In this document: positions 26,012 through 37,683 of the stretch, in pieces | Layout: every line of letters begins with the position of its first letter | Position numbering within the stretch: the stretch's first letter is position 1 | Source of the DNA: Vitrella brassicaformis | Lineage: Eukaryota; Sar; Vitrellaceae | Length of the DNA: 64,000 bases | NCBI GenBank assembly: GCA_001179505.1 | Contig: CDMY01000153.1 | Span: 7,663 to 71,662 of the forward strand | Direction: 5' to 3' | Translations under genes and position numbers: made by a program | Notes under the pieces: model-generated | What the model was told of the DNA's origin: nothing | Databases searched by the model: none | What the model saw: the letters and a program-made list of their open reading frames with translations, nothing else

Positions 26012-26135
26012 TGATCGGCATAGTCTGCCCATGTATAATGTGTTTCCGTTGCGGAATCTATGCAGTGTACGTGTGTGGACACACAGGCGTATGTACACCT
26101 CGTATGGTGCAAAAAAATCTGTCAAAGATGCACCA

Positions 26136-29100
26136 TCAGTCGAAAAAGTACAAACTATCGCGAACAGCGGTAATGTCAAGATCTCCTCTCGGCGGAAGAG
26201 GCTGCAAATGCTGTGCAAGGCTTCCCAAACGCGCTCTAATATCTTCCTCAAAAGAGCCCTGTGTAGGACAGAGAACGGAGTAGAGACGCGATCTTATATC
26301 TTCCTCAAAAAGATGCCTCACCAGGATATTAGTCGAGTAAAGATTAATCCATTGGTCTCTTATGTGCCGGTTCATGGTGTCAACGCTGGCCGCATGTGTC
26401 CAGAAGGAGTCGTGCACTGCAGCGAAGTCAATGCCTGAAACCAAAAGAAGCCGAAACCCTTGACCTGATCCCTTCCTTTCTTAAGTCGTCGAAGATTCAC
26501 CCTCTGTCTGACAGGCTTCGGCTGTCATCATCATGTGAGAAGCGTCCAGGGAATGGATAAAATTTGGAGGGAAACCACTTTTCTGCCTATATTTGTCAGT
26601 CTTCATCTCATCTGAGGGCTCCTTCAACAACACCGTTTTTTGCAGCGGCGTCCGTACTGTAACATTCGCGAGGTCTCGGTAAGGCTGATGACACGGCCTG
26701 CAAACGAAAAGAAAAAAATGAAAAGGACACGAAAAGTCGTCCGCTTACAAGCCGACTCCGCTGATCCAGGCTACCGGGACCCCTACTTTGTTGCAAATCC
26801 TTGACACGTCATCAAACCTATCACGACATCCCAACACAGTCAGTGTAGCATTTAAGCCTGCGTTCTCACCATTTCTTGATTCTCATCGCTTTGCGGAAAA
26901 CCTCGTCGATTGACCTCAGGACCTGTGTGGCCAGGTACTGCGCAATCTCAGCTAATATTTTCTCCTCTACAGTTTCCCCAAGAAGGTCTTCCAGCTGTGC
27001 AAGAACCTGAAACGTATACAGCATGTCCTGAAACTCGTCGGCAGTGGTTCAGAATAATAGTGACCTTACCTGGTCTTTCGCACCGAGTACAGTGACTCCG
27101 TAAACCACCGTCATCACCGTCTGCTTTACCACCTTAAATGACCCCATTCGAGCGAGGACCAGACGATGGGTATGGTTACCTGCGTTGGTTCAGGTCTTAT
27201 CACCTTTCGCTGCAGCACTTGGTGTTCGAGACAAAATCTGGCAATTTCTGATCTTCTTTCTGAACGTGAAGGGGCGTTAGCGTGCTCTTCGACCTACAAC
27301 AATCGTGCACGAGGAGCATTGTCGTATTGTCCCATTCCTCACTTTTTCTTTGACGATATCGAGTACACGGGAATAGACGTCTTGGGGCCTCTCGCTCGGT
27401 GTGATGTTCACCGCTACAGCTCCATCGATATCACGGCCCAGTGCTGCATGTGATTGGATCATGTGTTCCTTGTGGGACGCTAGTTGTTGCTTACATGCGT
27501 AGTGTTGTAGTCCATTGCACGAGCCGTCTTGGTGTACAGGAATCGCGCTTCTATAGGTAGACGGCTCTCCCGATTCGATCGCCTCAATATACTCCAAAGA
27601 TGCAGCGAGGGCCTGCCAAGGATCCTCCGCCTCCACCCATGAGAAATTTCGCCGAATAAAGGCTGTCTCTCCATCTTCTTGGCTTAGCACTCTGTATTCT
27701 TCCCGCCACTTCGGCGTTTGCTGCTCCACCCATTCAACTCGTTCAGCAAACGTCAATTTGTCGTTCCCCCACAAATTGGCAAGATGCACCTTCAGCCAGA
27801 AGAGACCTCTGTCACCCAAAGGCCTCGCCAGGTGGAAACGCAGAAGGCCTCTTGCCACGTCGTCTCCTTGGTGGTTCAAGTGAGGCGGTATCGGATACAC
27901 CCGGCCTCTAAAGTCGACGTTATGGGGAAAGTAAATAGCATCCGCGTGGCGAAAAGCATTGGCCGAGGACAACTTGAGAAGAAACGCAGGACGAAGCGAA
28001 AGCATTTTGACGCGCTCTCGTGCTTGCTAGGCGACGATCGAAATGATGCATGCCAATCACGCCAAACGTAAAAAGAAGTCCGTTTTCTTACGTGTGAAAG
28101 GGTCAGACGCTCTAACCGCGACATCTCGTCCGCTTCGACGACAAGCGCCTGTCCGTGATCGTTTTTGGAGTCGTGATCGGGCAACCTGATTGGCGACATC
28201 TCCTCCGCTTCGACGACAAGCCCCTGTCCTTGATCGTTGCCGGACTCGTGATTTAGTAATCTAATCGATTGGTAAAGCGAACAACCCATACGCCACTATG
28301 CCATTTGCCAGTTTCGATTTTCACCTCGGAGGCACGTTGCCGATCTTAACATTCTCGTCCCACGCAAGTTTCATCAAGTTCAGGATCTTCCCATTAATGT
28401 GCCACGGCACTTCCCCGAGCTTGGACACAATAGCGAAGACACGTTCAAGCTTACAAGCCTTGAAGACATTCTTCAACGAGCGGGACGATCCCGTGACCCG
28501 GACAAACGAAGACCTGACACAGTGACTCAGGTTAAGTGTATGGTCGAACTGGCAGGGAAATCCGCACCTTATTGTGAGGTATCCACCTTCTGCATAACCT
28601 GTCCACGGAATAGGAGCGCAAACCATTGGCTGGAGTTTTGGCTTCATGTACACACAAAAACACCAATCCATACACACAAAAGTGGAGACTCTTGACTCGA
28701 GGTTGTTCCATTCCTTTCCTCTTTGCCGACGTGTGCGTACATCAAGGAGCGCGACGTCGCTAGTAGTCATGGGAACGTCAAGCATCTCCGCAACGAATGG
28801 ACGCATCTGCACAAGGCCGTACTTCTTCCCCTTGGCCCAGCGATAAGCATGGCGAAACGCCGGGACCTCAACCTTGAAAAAGTCTCGTCGACTGCGGAAC
28901 AGCTCGTAGTAGTCTTCTTCGTTCCCAACAATGCAATCACTGGATGGTAGGTCACCAGAAGCCCTTTCTTCCCTCCGCTCTCCTGCTAAAACCTTATCCA
29001 ACAAATGGAGTAGAGGTTTGCCGCTTTGGTAAAGCGTTGTCAGCTTCTACCTTTTTTGCTTTATCGAAATCAACTGCTACAGTCGCATGCTGCAGCAACA

Positions 29101-30405
29101 AGTTGACTAGCAGGCCACCGACGGAGAGACGCTCAGCTTTGGGCCAAGTCGGGTTCTCCATACGGCTGCTCATGACCTGACAGGCTTTTCTTGTCGAGGT
29201 TTGCGCCGCTGCTTTCCATCGATAGTAGTCCGCATAGCTGCTAGATCCGAAAGTCCCCTCGATTTCTGTCAAGACATTCGGAAGAAGAAGATCTGCAAAC
29301 CATTCTGTTTGGCTATGCATCGATACCCTTCGCGTTCCATTCTTGGTTTACTACGTCCCCGACCGCCAGTCCGACCTTTTTAAAATAACAACATCGTCAG
29401 ATCCAAATAAAAAATCATCAGATCCATCGCTGTGAATGCTTCCCGTCTTCAAAGCTAATATATTAAGCCCTCACTTGAGCAACGGTCGCTTCACGAAAAA
29501 GGGAAGGCTTGGGCATTGCAGACTTATTCCCCACAGGAGCATACAGAGTCTCCATCACCGTCTTGCACGTAATGACACTCAGTAACAACGATCCTAAAGT
29601 CTCCTTGGCCTCGATGAACTTCGCCGTAGTGTGTTTGTTTCCTCGGGCGACTCCAGTTGACGCTTCTCTATCGATGGCGATTTCCAAATCCTTAACCCAC
29701 TGTCCCCATATTCGCTTTGTTTTGCTGGTGATTGCAAAACGATCCACAGCCAATGATTCCCGGAACGTTTCGATTGCTGCCTCCCTGACATAGACAGAAG
29801 ACTGTACACATGCGCATGCCGCATGCCACATGCCACACGTCTTGCCGAATCAAGACTTACCATATGTTCCGCTCAATCATGCTCTGACGCTTCAATGATA
29901 TCTCGCGTCTGTCCGTGCTAGTTCTCTTTCTCGAAATCCCCGAAGGAGACGGAATGGGAAAGGAGTTCTCTCCATATAAGGACTCTTTCCAAGCACCAAC
30001 CACTTCTGCTGGAAAGAGGTCGTCCATTTCTCGAGGGACGTATATCGAGGATTGAAGCTGCTCGATGTGGCGAAAGAATACCTCTTGTGGCAGGTCTGAC
30101 AAGACTATCCCTTTTCCCATGAGATAGATCTCGGCTCTGCTGATGACCTCTGTCACCTGAGAAGGGGCTTGCGCCTCCAGGTCTGCCGCACGGCACTCGC
30201 CCAGAAGCTGAAACAGCACTCTCCTCTGCTGATCTGACATGTGCAGCAATGCGTCGAGTGCTCTGGAGGGCTCAGCAGACGTTGTGAACGCCTTGCTGTG
30301 GGCCACCCGCTGCCACCGCAAACAGATCCACGCTCGAGGATTTGATGCTCCACCCTTGTTGAAGGCCACCAAGCCCCTAGCCGCAGTGTGAACTCGCTGA
30401 ATCAT
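26136..30405 (-). CDS. POLRMT: Mitochondrial (phage T7-type) single-subunit DNA-directed RNA polymerase
   Basis: Transcribes the mitochondrial genome. The start chosen is the ATG at 30405 (MIQRVHTAARGLVAFNKG), because the next 40 residues are rich in Arg, Ala and Ser and nearly free of acidic residues, like a mitochondrial presequence. An upstream in-frame ATG at 30507 is possible. The N-terminal part runs through exons at 30.4-28.3 kb (YMKPKLQPMVCAPIPWTGY, EVPWHINGKILNLM). The polymerase core follows: FPHNVDFRGRVYPIPPHLN, then motif A VHQDGSCNGLQHYA (catalytic Asp), VVKQTVMTVVYGVTVLGA (motif B with Lys and Tyr), GVPVAWISGVGLPCHQPYR, GFPPNFIHSLDASHMMMTA, and motif C AAVHDSFWTHA (second catalytic Asp). 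The C-terminus ends RDSLYFFD, matching the family's aromatic C-terminal end. All four key residue classes are present. Odd: a short in-frame duplication (FEEDIRSRL/FEEDIRARL) near the C-terminus. Introns are short and repeat-free. Confidence 0.95.
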
Positions 30406-30725
30406 GATTGAATCCCCCAAATGAGATCCACGGTCACGTGAAGTGGTTAGAACAATGAGTTCAGTCTTTGCCTTCGCCGATCGAAAACAAAAGCTCGCCG
30501 AAAACAAAAGTTTGTCGAAAACAAGCTGGCGTCAGTGGAGTCCTCTCCACAGCGAAACAACTACTTGGGCAACACCTTCTTGCAATTGGTGGACCCGGCC
30601 GCTCGCCTTTGCATTTCGAGAACGTTACGAAGTGAGCCTCGCGTTGTGCACAGCCAGCATTCAAAGGAGGGAAAGGAACGCAATCATTCGTGTTGCGTGC
30701 TTTCTGTCATCATGCAGGCGTTGCA
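30406..30725. promoter_or_regulatory. Divergent intergenic region between mitochondrial RNA polymerase and PABPN1
   Basis: 320 bp between two outward-facing start codons, so it must carry both promoters and 5' UTRs unless first exons are non-coding. It contains a local duplication near 30478-30522 (AAAACAAAAG, GAAAACAAAAG, GAAAACAAG). No TATA box is evident. Confidence 0.5.
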
Positions 30726-31457
30726 ATGACAGACGCTGTCCAAGGTGATGATTTGGACCACATGGTAGGCGAACGAGAGGGAGTATGGGTGTGGAGGACA
30801 ATCATCAACACAGGGGGCACTGTTTTGCGACTCGCTCGGTTGTTCCTTGTGCACCAGCAAGCGGAGCTCTCCCAAATGGCTGAAGGTTTGAAGGCCAAGG
30901 AGCCCGCAGCCGCACCCCATGAGGAGACCCACGGAGCAGCAACAGAGACCACACCTGCAGAAGGAGAAGACACGAATGAAGTCGACATGAGAAGGTGAGT
31001 ACGACAGTGGAAGCCACTTCGCCCCTGGCACTGCTTGCTGTCCTCAACTGGTTGCTCTGGAATCAACAGCATTTATGTTGGCAACGTCGACTATGCTGCG
31101 ACTCCGGAGGAGTTGCAAGATCACTTCAAAGCGTGCGGTACTATCAATCGGATTACCATCATGGTCGACAAGTTCACTGGCCACCCCAAGGGCTTCGCCT
31201 ACGTCGAGTTTGGTGACTCTGAGTGTGTCACGCATGCGCTGTCACTCAACGAGAGCATACTGCGGGGAAGGCAGCTGAAGGTCACGGCGAAGCGCACCAA
31301 TGTGCCTGGTTACAACAGAGCGAGAGGCAGGGGGAGGGGGAGGGGGAGGGGAGGCGGCGCAGCAGCGTACGGGTATGCGCCGAGGGGATTCTATGGGGGG
31401 TACGGTCCTCGTTATAGAGGCTTCCGGCCACGAGGTGGCTACGGCCGTCCGTACTGA
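30726..31457 (+). CDS. PABPN1: Nuclear poly(A)-binding protein, PABPN1/Pab2-like
   Basis: Binds growing poly(A) tails in the nucleus and controls tail length with poly(A) polymerase. Three exons, 30726-30764, 30858-30994 and 31070-31457, total 564 nt and encode 187 residues with consistent phases. The N-terminal 60 residues are acidic and Ala-rich with a short helix ([15 protein letters not shown]) where animal PABPN1 has its coiled coil. One RRM follows: RNP2 [12 protein letters not shown] and RNP1 [10 protein letters not shown] (about residues 60-135), with [20 protein letters not shown] after it, closely matching the family's RGRQIKV-KRTN segment. The C-terminal tail is RG/GY-rich ([12 protein letters not shown] and GGYGPRYRG), like the arginine-methylated tail of PABPN1. 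It is shorter than the human protein (about 306 aa), mainly at the N-terminus. Confidence 0.93.
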
Positions 31458-31683
31458 GCTCGGGTTGGCGCGGCAAGTGTCGACGCTGTCGTTGCATGTG
31501 TGCTGTGTTGTGCGTGAAACGAAAACTGATTGAATGGAAATGATGATCGTTGTCGAAATCATAGTTGTTTTGGCTGTGCTCGAAAAAGAAAGGAAAGAAG
31601 TTTTAGGGCATCGATCGCAAAACATATTTGTGACAAGTCAACGAAAGACGGCGAACCACACAACACCTCCGCGGCAGGTCCAG

Positions 31684-33499
31684 ATGGACTTCGATAGCTT
31701 ATGCCGCTTCCGGACGTCTATCTGCGAGACCCAGCTCAAGTGAGTGACGCAGGAGAAACAGCAAACCGCGCATCTTTGCACATCTGCCTTGCTCCTCCTT
31801 GTCCCGTAGGCACGGCGACTGTAAGCAATCTTCCCCTGCTCACGACACCGCGCTTGATAGGGGCAGGATGGGATTGTTGTGCTGCGTGTGACGACTGTCA
31901 GGCCTGATGAAGGACCGGTGCGTGTACTCCCACTGCTTGAGCTGGAAGCGGCGGAATCCGAAGGAGTACCCTTACAGATCTCAGCTATGCCCCAACGTGC
32001 TGTTTCAGACTGAGAAGGGCAAGATGCGGGTCAAGAACTTCTGTCGACGTGGGAGAATGTGTATGTACTCTCACTCAAAGGAAGAACAGGTGAGGAGGTG
32101 CAAAGAGACGACTCACACTGTAGCGGCGTCCTGGATGCGTGTTGTGTTGCTATGATACATGCGTCGTCAGATGTTCCATCCGCTGACATACAAGACGAAG
32201 CTCTGCAGAGACTTCATGTCGTCGGGGGCATGTCCAAGGTGAGCAAACGACGTGCTCCGGGGCGGTACAAACACCTGCACTTACGTTGAGTCACAGATAT
32301 TTCTGCCCGTTTGCTCATGGCGACCAAGAACTGCGCGTCAACGTAGACTTCAAGTAAACCGACACACCCTTCGAACACACAGATGCAACGTTGGTCTACG
32401 TCGCTGATGTGTTCTTATTTGCAGAGTGCTTCAGGGTCCCGAGTGAGTGACACAGTCCTCCAGAAAACATCCAACTGTCATCTTGGTATCTCGCTCTTGT
32501 GTCACGTTGTACAGAGTGTTGGATTTGCCACCTATGGAGGTCCAGAACACGGCTGACTCATCCAACATGGCGTCACGAGGGATCCCTCAGACGGCGTCAC
32601 CATTCCATCGCAGTCAGAGCCTCAACACTATCTCAGCGTGCGATGGAGCTGCTACGAGACCGAGGGCGGTGAGTGACCTTGGCAATTCGTCGTTCACCGC
32701 AGTCCCGTCCCCATCCCTGGCGGCGTCTGCACGCCCTACTCCGCTAGCAGCACCTTCTTTGCCGGCTGACCTCGCCTTGCAGCGTGCCGCTTCTGATTGC
32801 AAGTGCGACTATTCAGCCCCTGCAATGCAGAATCTGTCAGCACAGTCCGCGCCGCTGAGTGTGGGATTCCCACCATCACTTGGCTTCGGGTACGGGAATA
32901 CATTAACTGCACGCACAAATGGAATGGATTGGACGCACGCTCCGTCGGTCAGATGGGGTGTGGGCGCTGGTTGGTCTCCCGTCGTGAAGCCACTTCCTCA
33001 GCCGAAAGAGCGGCGTGACATCCAAGTTGACAACACAGATCCTGGACGCAGCCCTCGTTCTTCGTCGCCGTCGTCTCCCTATCCCGCCACGCAGCTAGGC
33101 TCAGACCTAGACCGTGGAGAACGACACGGCTCGGACTCGTCAACGGTGTTCTCTGATTGGAAACCGCCGGGGTGGGCGCCTGGCGCTCAGGACGTCAAGG
33201 TCAGCCACAGGAAGAAGCTGTACGAGCGGGCAATTCGGGATGACGGGGGCATGAGGATGCTGCTCACCAAGCAACCCGAACCGAATCACCTGAAGACGTC
33301 GTCATCGCTCCCATCTCTTGGTATGCTCGCATCCTTTCCCACAGTGAATGGGATGCGTTGCAGTGACCTGCTTGCTGTCGATCTGTCTTGTGTTGTAGCC
33401 GCTCGCGAGCTTCTAGACGCATCGGAGGGCGACAAGGGAGAGGCGATTTCCCATCGGTCCATTCCACTTTTCTTCACGCCATTCGACCGGGAGTCATAG
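31684..33499 (+). CDS. Triple CCCH zinc-finger RNA-binding protein
   Basis: The start ATG at 31684 (MDFDSLCRFRTSI). Splicing a donor GTAAGC near 31820 to 31902 restores the first finger: CETQLKHGDCLMKDRCVYSH, exactly C-x8-C-x5-C-x3-H. A second finger spans CPNVLFQ...FCRRGRMCMYSH. A third is CRDFMSSGACPRYFCPFAH, made by joining across the intron that starts GTGAGC near 32240. The arrangement of closely spaced CCCH fingers near the N-terminus resembles the unkempt / plant tandem-zinc-finger type of mRNA-binding regulators. The remaining about 330 residues (from VLDLPPMEVQ) are Ser/Pro/Ala-rich and probably disordered, ending FFTPFDRES. RNA targets cannot be inferred. Confidence 0.82.
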
Positions 33500-33840
33500 C
33501 GGGTGTCTGACATGAGTATCGGTACGGCGCGGCAAGTGCCGAAACATTTTTCTGTTCGTGACGGTGTTCCGTGACTCTTTCTGTGGAAGTTGATTGATGG
33601 ACAGCATAACATGGGGAAAAGTCGCTGGTGTTAGGGCCAAACAGCACTCTTGCAGGATTGAGATTGAATTCATACTTGAGTCATTCCCACGAGTGCCTCA
33701 TGGCCGATGATGACGGCGCCAGGGGTATGGCGAGAGAATAGGAAAAAATAGACACACCCAGGGATGCGAGCTTGCGAGCTTTCGGGAAGAAAACGGCCCG
33801 TCTTGACTGGAGTCGTTAACACAAGACTCAACTCAAAAGG
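33500..33840. other. Intergenic spacer between CCCH gene and DDX23
   Basis: 341 bp with no coding character and no simple repeats. It presumably contains the CCCH 3' UTR and the DDX23 promoter, the two genes being in tandem. Confidence 0.5.
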
Positions 33841-36800
33841 ATGGAGAAAAGGGACAGACCGGTCGGTGCAGAGCACGGAAACGATGCCAAGAGGATGCGG
33901 ATGAATGGACCTGGCGGGCCTGGGTCATTCCCAGCGCCATCCGGTCCCAAGGTACGAAGCTGCCTGCGCTGCATCGCATCGCAGCGGCCTTTGATTTGCC
34001 GCGTTGGCTTGCGTGGTGCATCCACAGGTCACGTTTCTCACGAAGAAGCAGCGTGAGCGGCTCGCCCTCCAACAGAAGCAAGAAGCTGAGGAAGCAGAAA
34101 GGCTGAAAGCTGAAAAGCAGGAGGTCCTTCGTCGTGAGTTTTTGTTGTCTGAGGAGCTGCAGCGCGAGAAGGAGAGGCAACTGCGCATGAAAGAAAGGGA
34201 GCGCGCACGTGAAAAGAAGGAGGAGAGGAGGACCAAAGAGGAGAATGCGCATCGAGAGCAGAAGGAGTAAGCATGAAAGCTATCCCTTGACGAATCGTCA
34301 TCTTCGTGATTGATGGCATGGAACAGGAAACGGCCGAGCGACATCCAACCTGGAAGCGGAGATCGACAGGTGTCTTCATGTCTGGACGTGCGCGCTTCGG
34401 CCAACGTATATACCTGATGCTATGTGTGTAGGATCGACAGTCCTCATCCCTCGCGCATTTGGACATGCTGCGGCTCCCAGAGAGCGAGAAGCGCGCCAGA
34501 CAACAAGAGAAAGAGCTTGCTCAGGTCGGCATTCTTGATATTCAGACGGGCTCGACGTGAAAAATGGTGTGTCTTTTGTTTGTTTCTTTGTGCCTCAGAT
34601 CAAAGAACACGTAGGGTTTAGGCAGGGCAGCACGCGCTGAGTGCTTTGTGTGTTTTGTGCAGTATTTGGGTATGCGCCGAGAAAAGAAGAAGGTTCAGAA
34701 GCCTTCAGGTAAATGAACAATGCACTTGATGCAGCGCTGGTTCTGCACGTATGTCACGCCTTTCTATGCCTTTTTTTTTACAGAGAAGTTCAGGTATACC
34801 GTGAAAGACAAACGACCCCGGACTCAGCATGGTATGTTTTAATAGGAATATTTTTACTTTTGAGTGGGACACAAGTGAGGACACTAATCGTGACGACTCC
34901 AACCCCATCTACCAAGAAAAACGAGAACCTCAATTACTCTTCGGGCGAGGCTTTAGGGCCGGGATTGATGTCAGGTAGACATGAACGAATGCTGGTTCAC
35001 TGTGATGTAGTTTCCGTGTTTCTTTCCAACACGTGTTGTTAAAAGGGAACAGCGCAGGCAAAACAACTTCTACGACGAGCTGGTGAAACGGCGGGCTGAG
35101 CAGTCAGGAGAAGACATCTCTGCGTTTGTCAAGGCCAGAAACCAAGCCGACGAGAAGGGAGCTTCCCTGAAATCCCGCGATATCGAGGTCCAAAAAAAAA
35201 GGAAAAGATCAGAAGTTTTCGTTTTCTATCGACCTTCTGTTTCTTCACAGGAAAACGACCCGGCGAAGAGGCACTGGACCGAGAAGAAGCGGGAAGAAAT
35301 GAACGACAGGTGATAAGCACAATCGCGATGATGCAAAACCCGGTGGATGCGGCTGAATCGATTAATTTTCAGAGATTGGAGAATCTTCAGAGAGGATTTC
35401 GGTTCGCTCGAAAATCAATCCCAACCACGCAGTTGTTGGAGTAACATTGCTTTATCTTGTTCTTTCAGAGATCTACATCAAAGGAGGGCGTGTGCCGGCG
35501 CCGATTCGCACGTGGGCAGAATCTCCCCTTCCATGGGAACTGCTCGAAGCCGTCAGGAAGGTCGACAACTGACATCACCCAATCGACTGTCGAGTAAAGT
35601 TCTGTCTCCCTGTCTCGCAGGTGGGATACGCGAAACCCACCGCCATTCAAATGCAAGCGATTCCAATCGCATTGGAAGTGAGTCGCATAACGATATTAGT
35701 GACTGACCATTCAACACTACTTTCTGGACTTGTGTCACGCAGATGCGAGACTGCATTGGCATTGCTGAAACGGGGTGAGAGGCAGAAGAGAGCGACTTGT
35801 TGGCCTTGTTCGCTGATTTGACTCCGCATTTTTCGGGTTCAGTTCGGGCAAGACTGCAGCGTTCGTTCTTCCCATGCTCACTTATGTCAAACAACTACCT
35901 CCGCTGAACGACGAGACCTCACAAGATGGACCATATGCTCTTGTCTTGGCGCCATCGAGGTACCGAAGCGAAGTGGAAAAAAACAGCCTGAATGATGCAA
36001 CGAAACGAATTTGTCGCAGAGAGCTGGCACTTCAAATCGAGGAAGAGACCAAGAAGTTCGCGTCCTTTTGTCAGTGTCGCAGTGTCGCTGTGGTCGGTGG
36101 GAGAAATGCAGAATCGCAGGCATTCGAGCTTCGCCGCGGATGCGAGGTTGTCATCGGAACTCCCGGCCGAGTATGTGTTTTGCGGACACGATGTTCTGTT
36201 GCATGCACTGGTTGTTTCGCTTCGTTCAGGTGAAGGACTGTCTGGAGAAATCCTACACGGTCTTAAACCAGTGTGCATACTTGGTGCTGGATGAGGTATT
36301 CGCTTTAAAGAGACAGATGAAAGGCTCCCAATATATATCTTCCACCCCTTCTCTCGTCTTTTTCAGGCTGACCGGTACGGGACGCGACAATCTACGCCCC
36401 CCTTCAATTCGTTTTCTTTTTTGCAGGATGATAGATATGGGTTTTGAAGAGATTGTTAACTGGATACTGGACCAGATTCCGAGCTCCAACCTGAAGTCGG
36501 AAAACGAAGACCAAGCCACGAAAGAGGAACTGGAGGCAAAGGCAGGACACAGAAAGTATCGCATCACGTAAGTTAATGCGAACACGGATCCCCCTCGACT
36601 GCGGCATCTACATGCTCAACGTTGTGGTGTTCAGCCACATGTTCTCTGCAACGATGCCGCCGGCAGTAGAGCGCCTTGCAAGGTATTCATGGAATGACTT
36701 TTGCTTATAGACTTCGAGGCTGTTTCGCTTGTACTTTCAGAAAATATCTTCGTGCACCGGCGTACATTTCCATCGGAGACCCTGGGGCCGGAAAGCGTGC

Positions 36801-37683
36801 AATTGAGCAACGCCTTGAATTTATGGCGGAGGCCAAGAAGAAGCAGGTCGATACGCATTGAACTAGCGTCTTGTTACAAGTCTGCGCGGAGATCCCTGTC
36901 TCTTCCACCGTTGCAGCGTTTGCAGGAGATTCTTGAGGAGGCAACTCCACCGGTCATGGTCTTCGTCAACCAGAAAAAAGTGGCTGACGTACTTGCCAAG
37001 TCCCTTGATAAGATGAACTTCAAGTATGGCTCGGATACATCAGCAATTCCCGCACCATTTCCGACTGCCTGCTTTCTCTTGTTCTTGCAGAGCGACGTCG
37101 TTGCATGGCGGAAAGGCGCAAGAGATCCGAGAGGCAGCCTTGGCGGGATTCAAAGATGGGACATACGATGTCTTGGTCGCCACCGACGTCGCTGGTACGG
37201 TCACACCTTTGCTCTCCTCTTCACTTGTGGTATTGCCTACAACCCTCCTGTCACACAGGTCGCGGCATCGACGTCGAAGGTAGAAAAGGGGCTTTCTTCT
37301 GTTATTTCATCCGTCACTGTTGTCCACTTCAGGCGTTCAGCACGTGATCAACTTCGACATGCCAAAAAACATAGAAGACTACACGCACAGAATAGGTCCA
37401 TAAAAGACTAAGGACTTCTTGCGTGGACTTCTTTTTGTACAACCTCACCTTCCTTCTTTCGATCAGGACGTACTGGACGTGCAGGAAAAAAAGGTGTCTC
37501 TACTTCGTTTGTGACTGATGAGGACTCCCATCTGCTACAAGACCTGCGTACCTTGGTCCGAAGAAGGCGTCTGGCTTGCCTTCCCGTTAGATTTTTCTAT
37601 TGTTGATTCTTTTCTTGCAGCTTGTTTCGACGAACAACATCGTTCCTCATGAATTGAACTCCAAGCTGAAATCTCTGAGCTGA
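33841..37683 (+). CDS. DDX23: DEAD-box RNA helicase DDX23/Prp28 (U5 snRNP)
   Basis: Displaces U1 snRNP from the 5' splice site during spliceosome activation. The start ATG at 33841 opens exon 33841-33951. Exon 2 (34028-34266) is a Lys/Glu/Arg-rich helix ([19 protein letters not shown]). The Prp28-specific stretch [26 protein letters not shown] and [13 protein letters not shown] is followed by [10 protein letters not shown]. Helicase motifs in order: Q motif [17 protein letters not shown], motif I AETGSGKT, Ia APSRELALQ, Ib TPGR, II DEAD (split by an 8-nt exon), [38 protein letters not shown]. It ends [11 protein letters not shown] with TGA at 37681-37683. At least 15 exons. Introns are short (52-110 nt) and lack microsatellites. 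Three exons are only 8-12 nt. The N-terminal RS-like region of animal DDX23 is much reduced. Confidence 0.94.
34599..34610 (+). other. DDX23: Predicted 12-nt micro-exon of DDX23
   Basis: ATCAAAGAACAC lies between a CAG acceptor and a GTAGGG donor and encodes I-K-E-H. The next exon begins [10 protein letters not shown]. The conserved family motif here is I-K-E-R-Y-L-G, so the 12 bases are needed to complete it in phase. Confidence 0.8.
34784..34793 (+). other. DDX23: Predicted 10-nt micro-exon of DDX23
   Basis: AGAAGTTCAG lies between TTTTTTTTTACAG and GTATACC. It joins the preceding exon (…KPSG, phase 1) to the following exon to give [13 protein letters not shown], matching the family pattern R-K-F-x-F-E-W-D. 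Confidence 0.7.
36367..36374 (+). other. DDX23: Predicted 8-nt micro-exon encoding the AD of the DEAD box
   Basis: GCTGACCG lies between TTTTTCAG and GTACGG. The previous exon ends …LVLDE at 36295 and the next starts at 36427 with G-ATG-ATA-GAT. Joined, they read VLDEADRMIDMGF, the canonical motif II of the family. Confidence 0.88.

Noticed and set aside
35953-36020. Frameshift breaking the Prp28 PSRELA motif
   Set aside because: The interruption is an intron starting GTACCG and ending GTCGCAG; joining restores [12 protein letters not shown] in phase.
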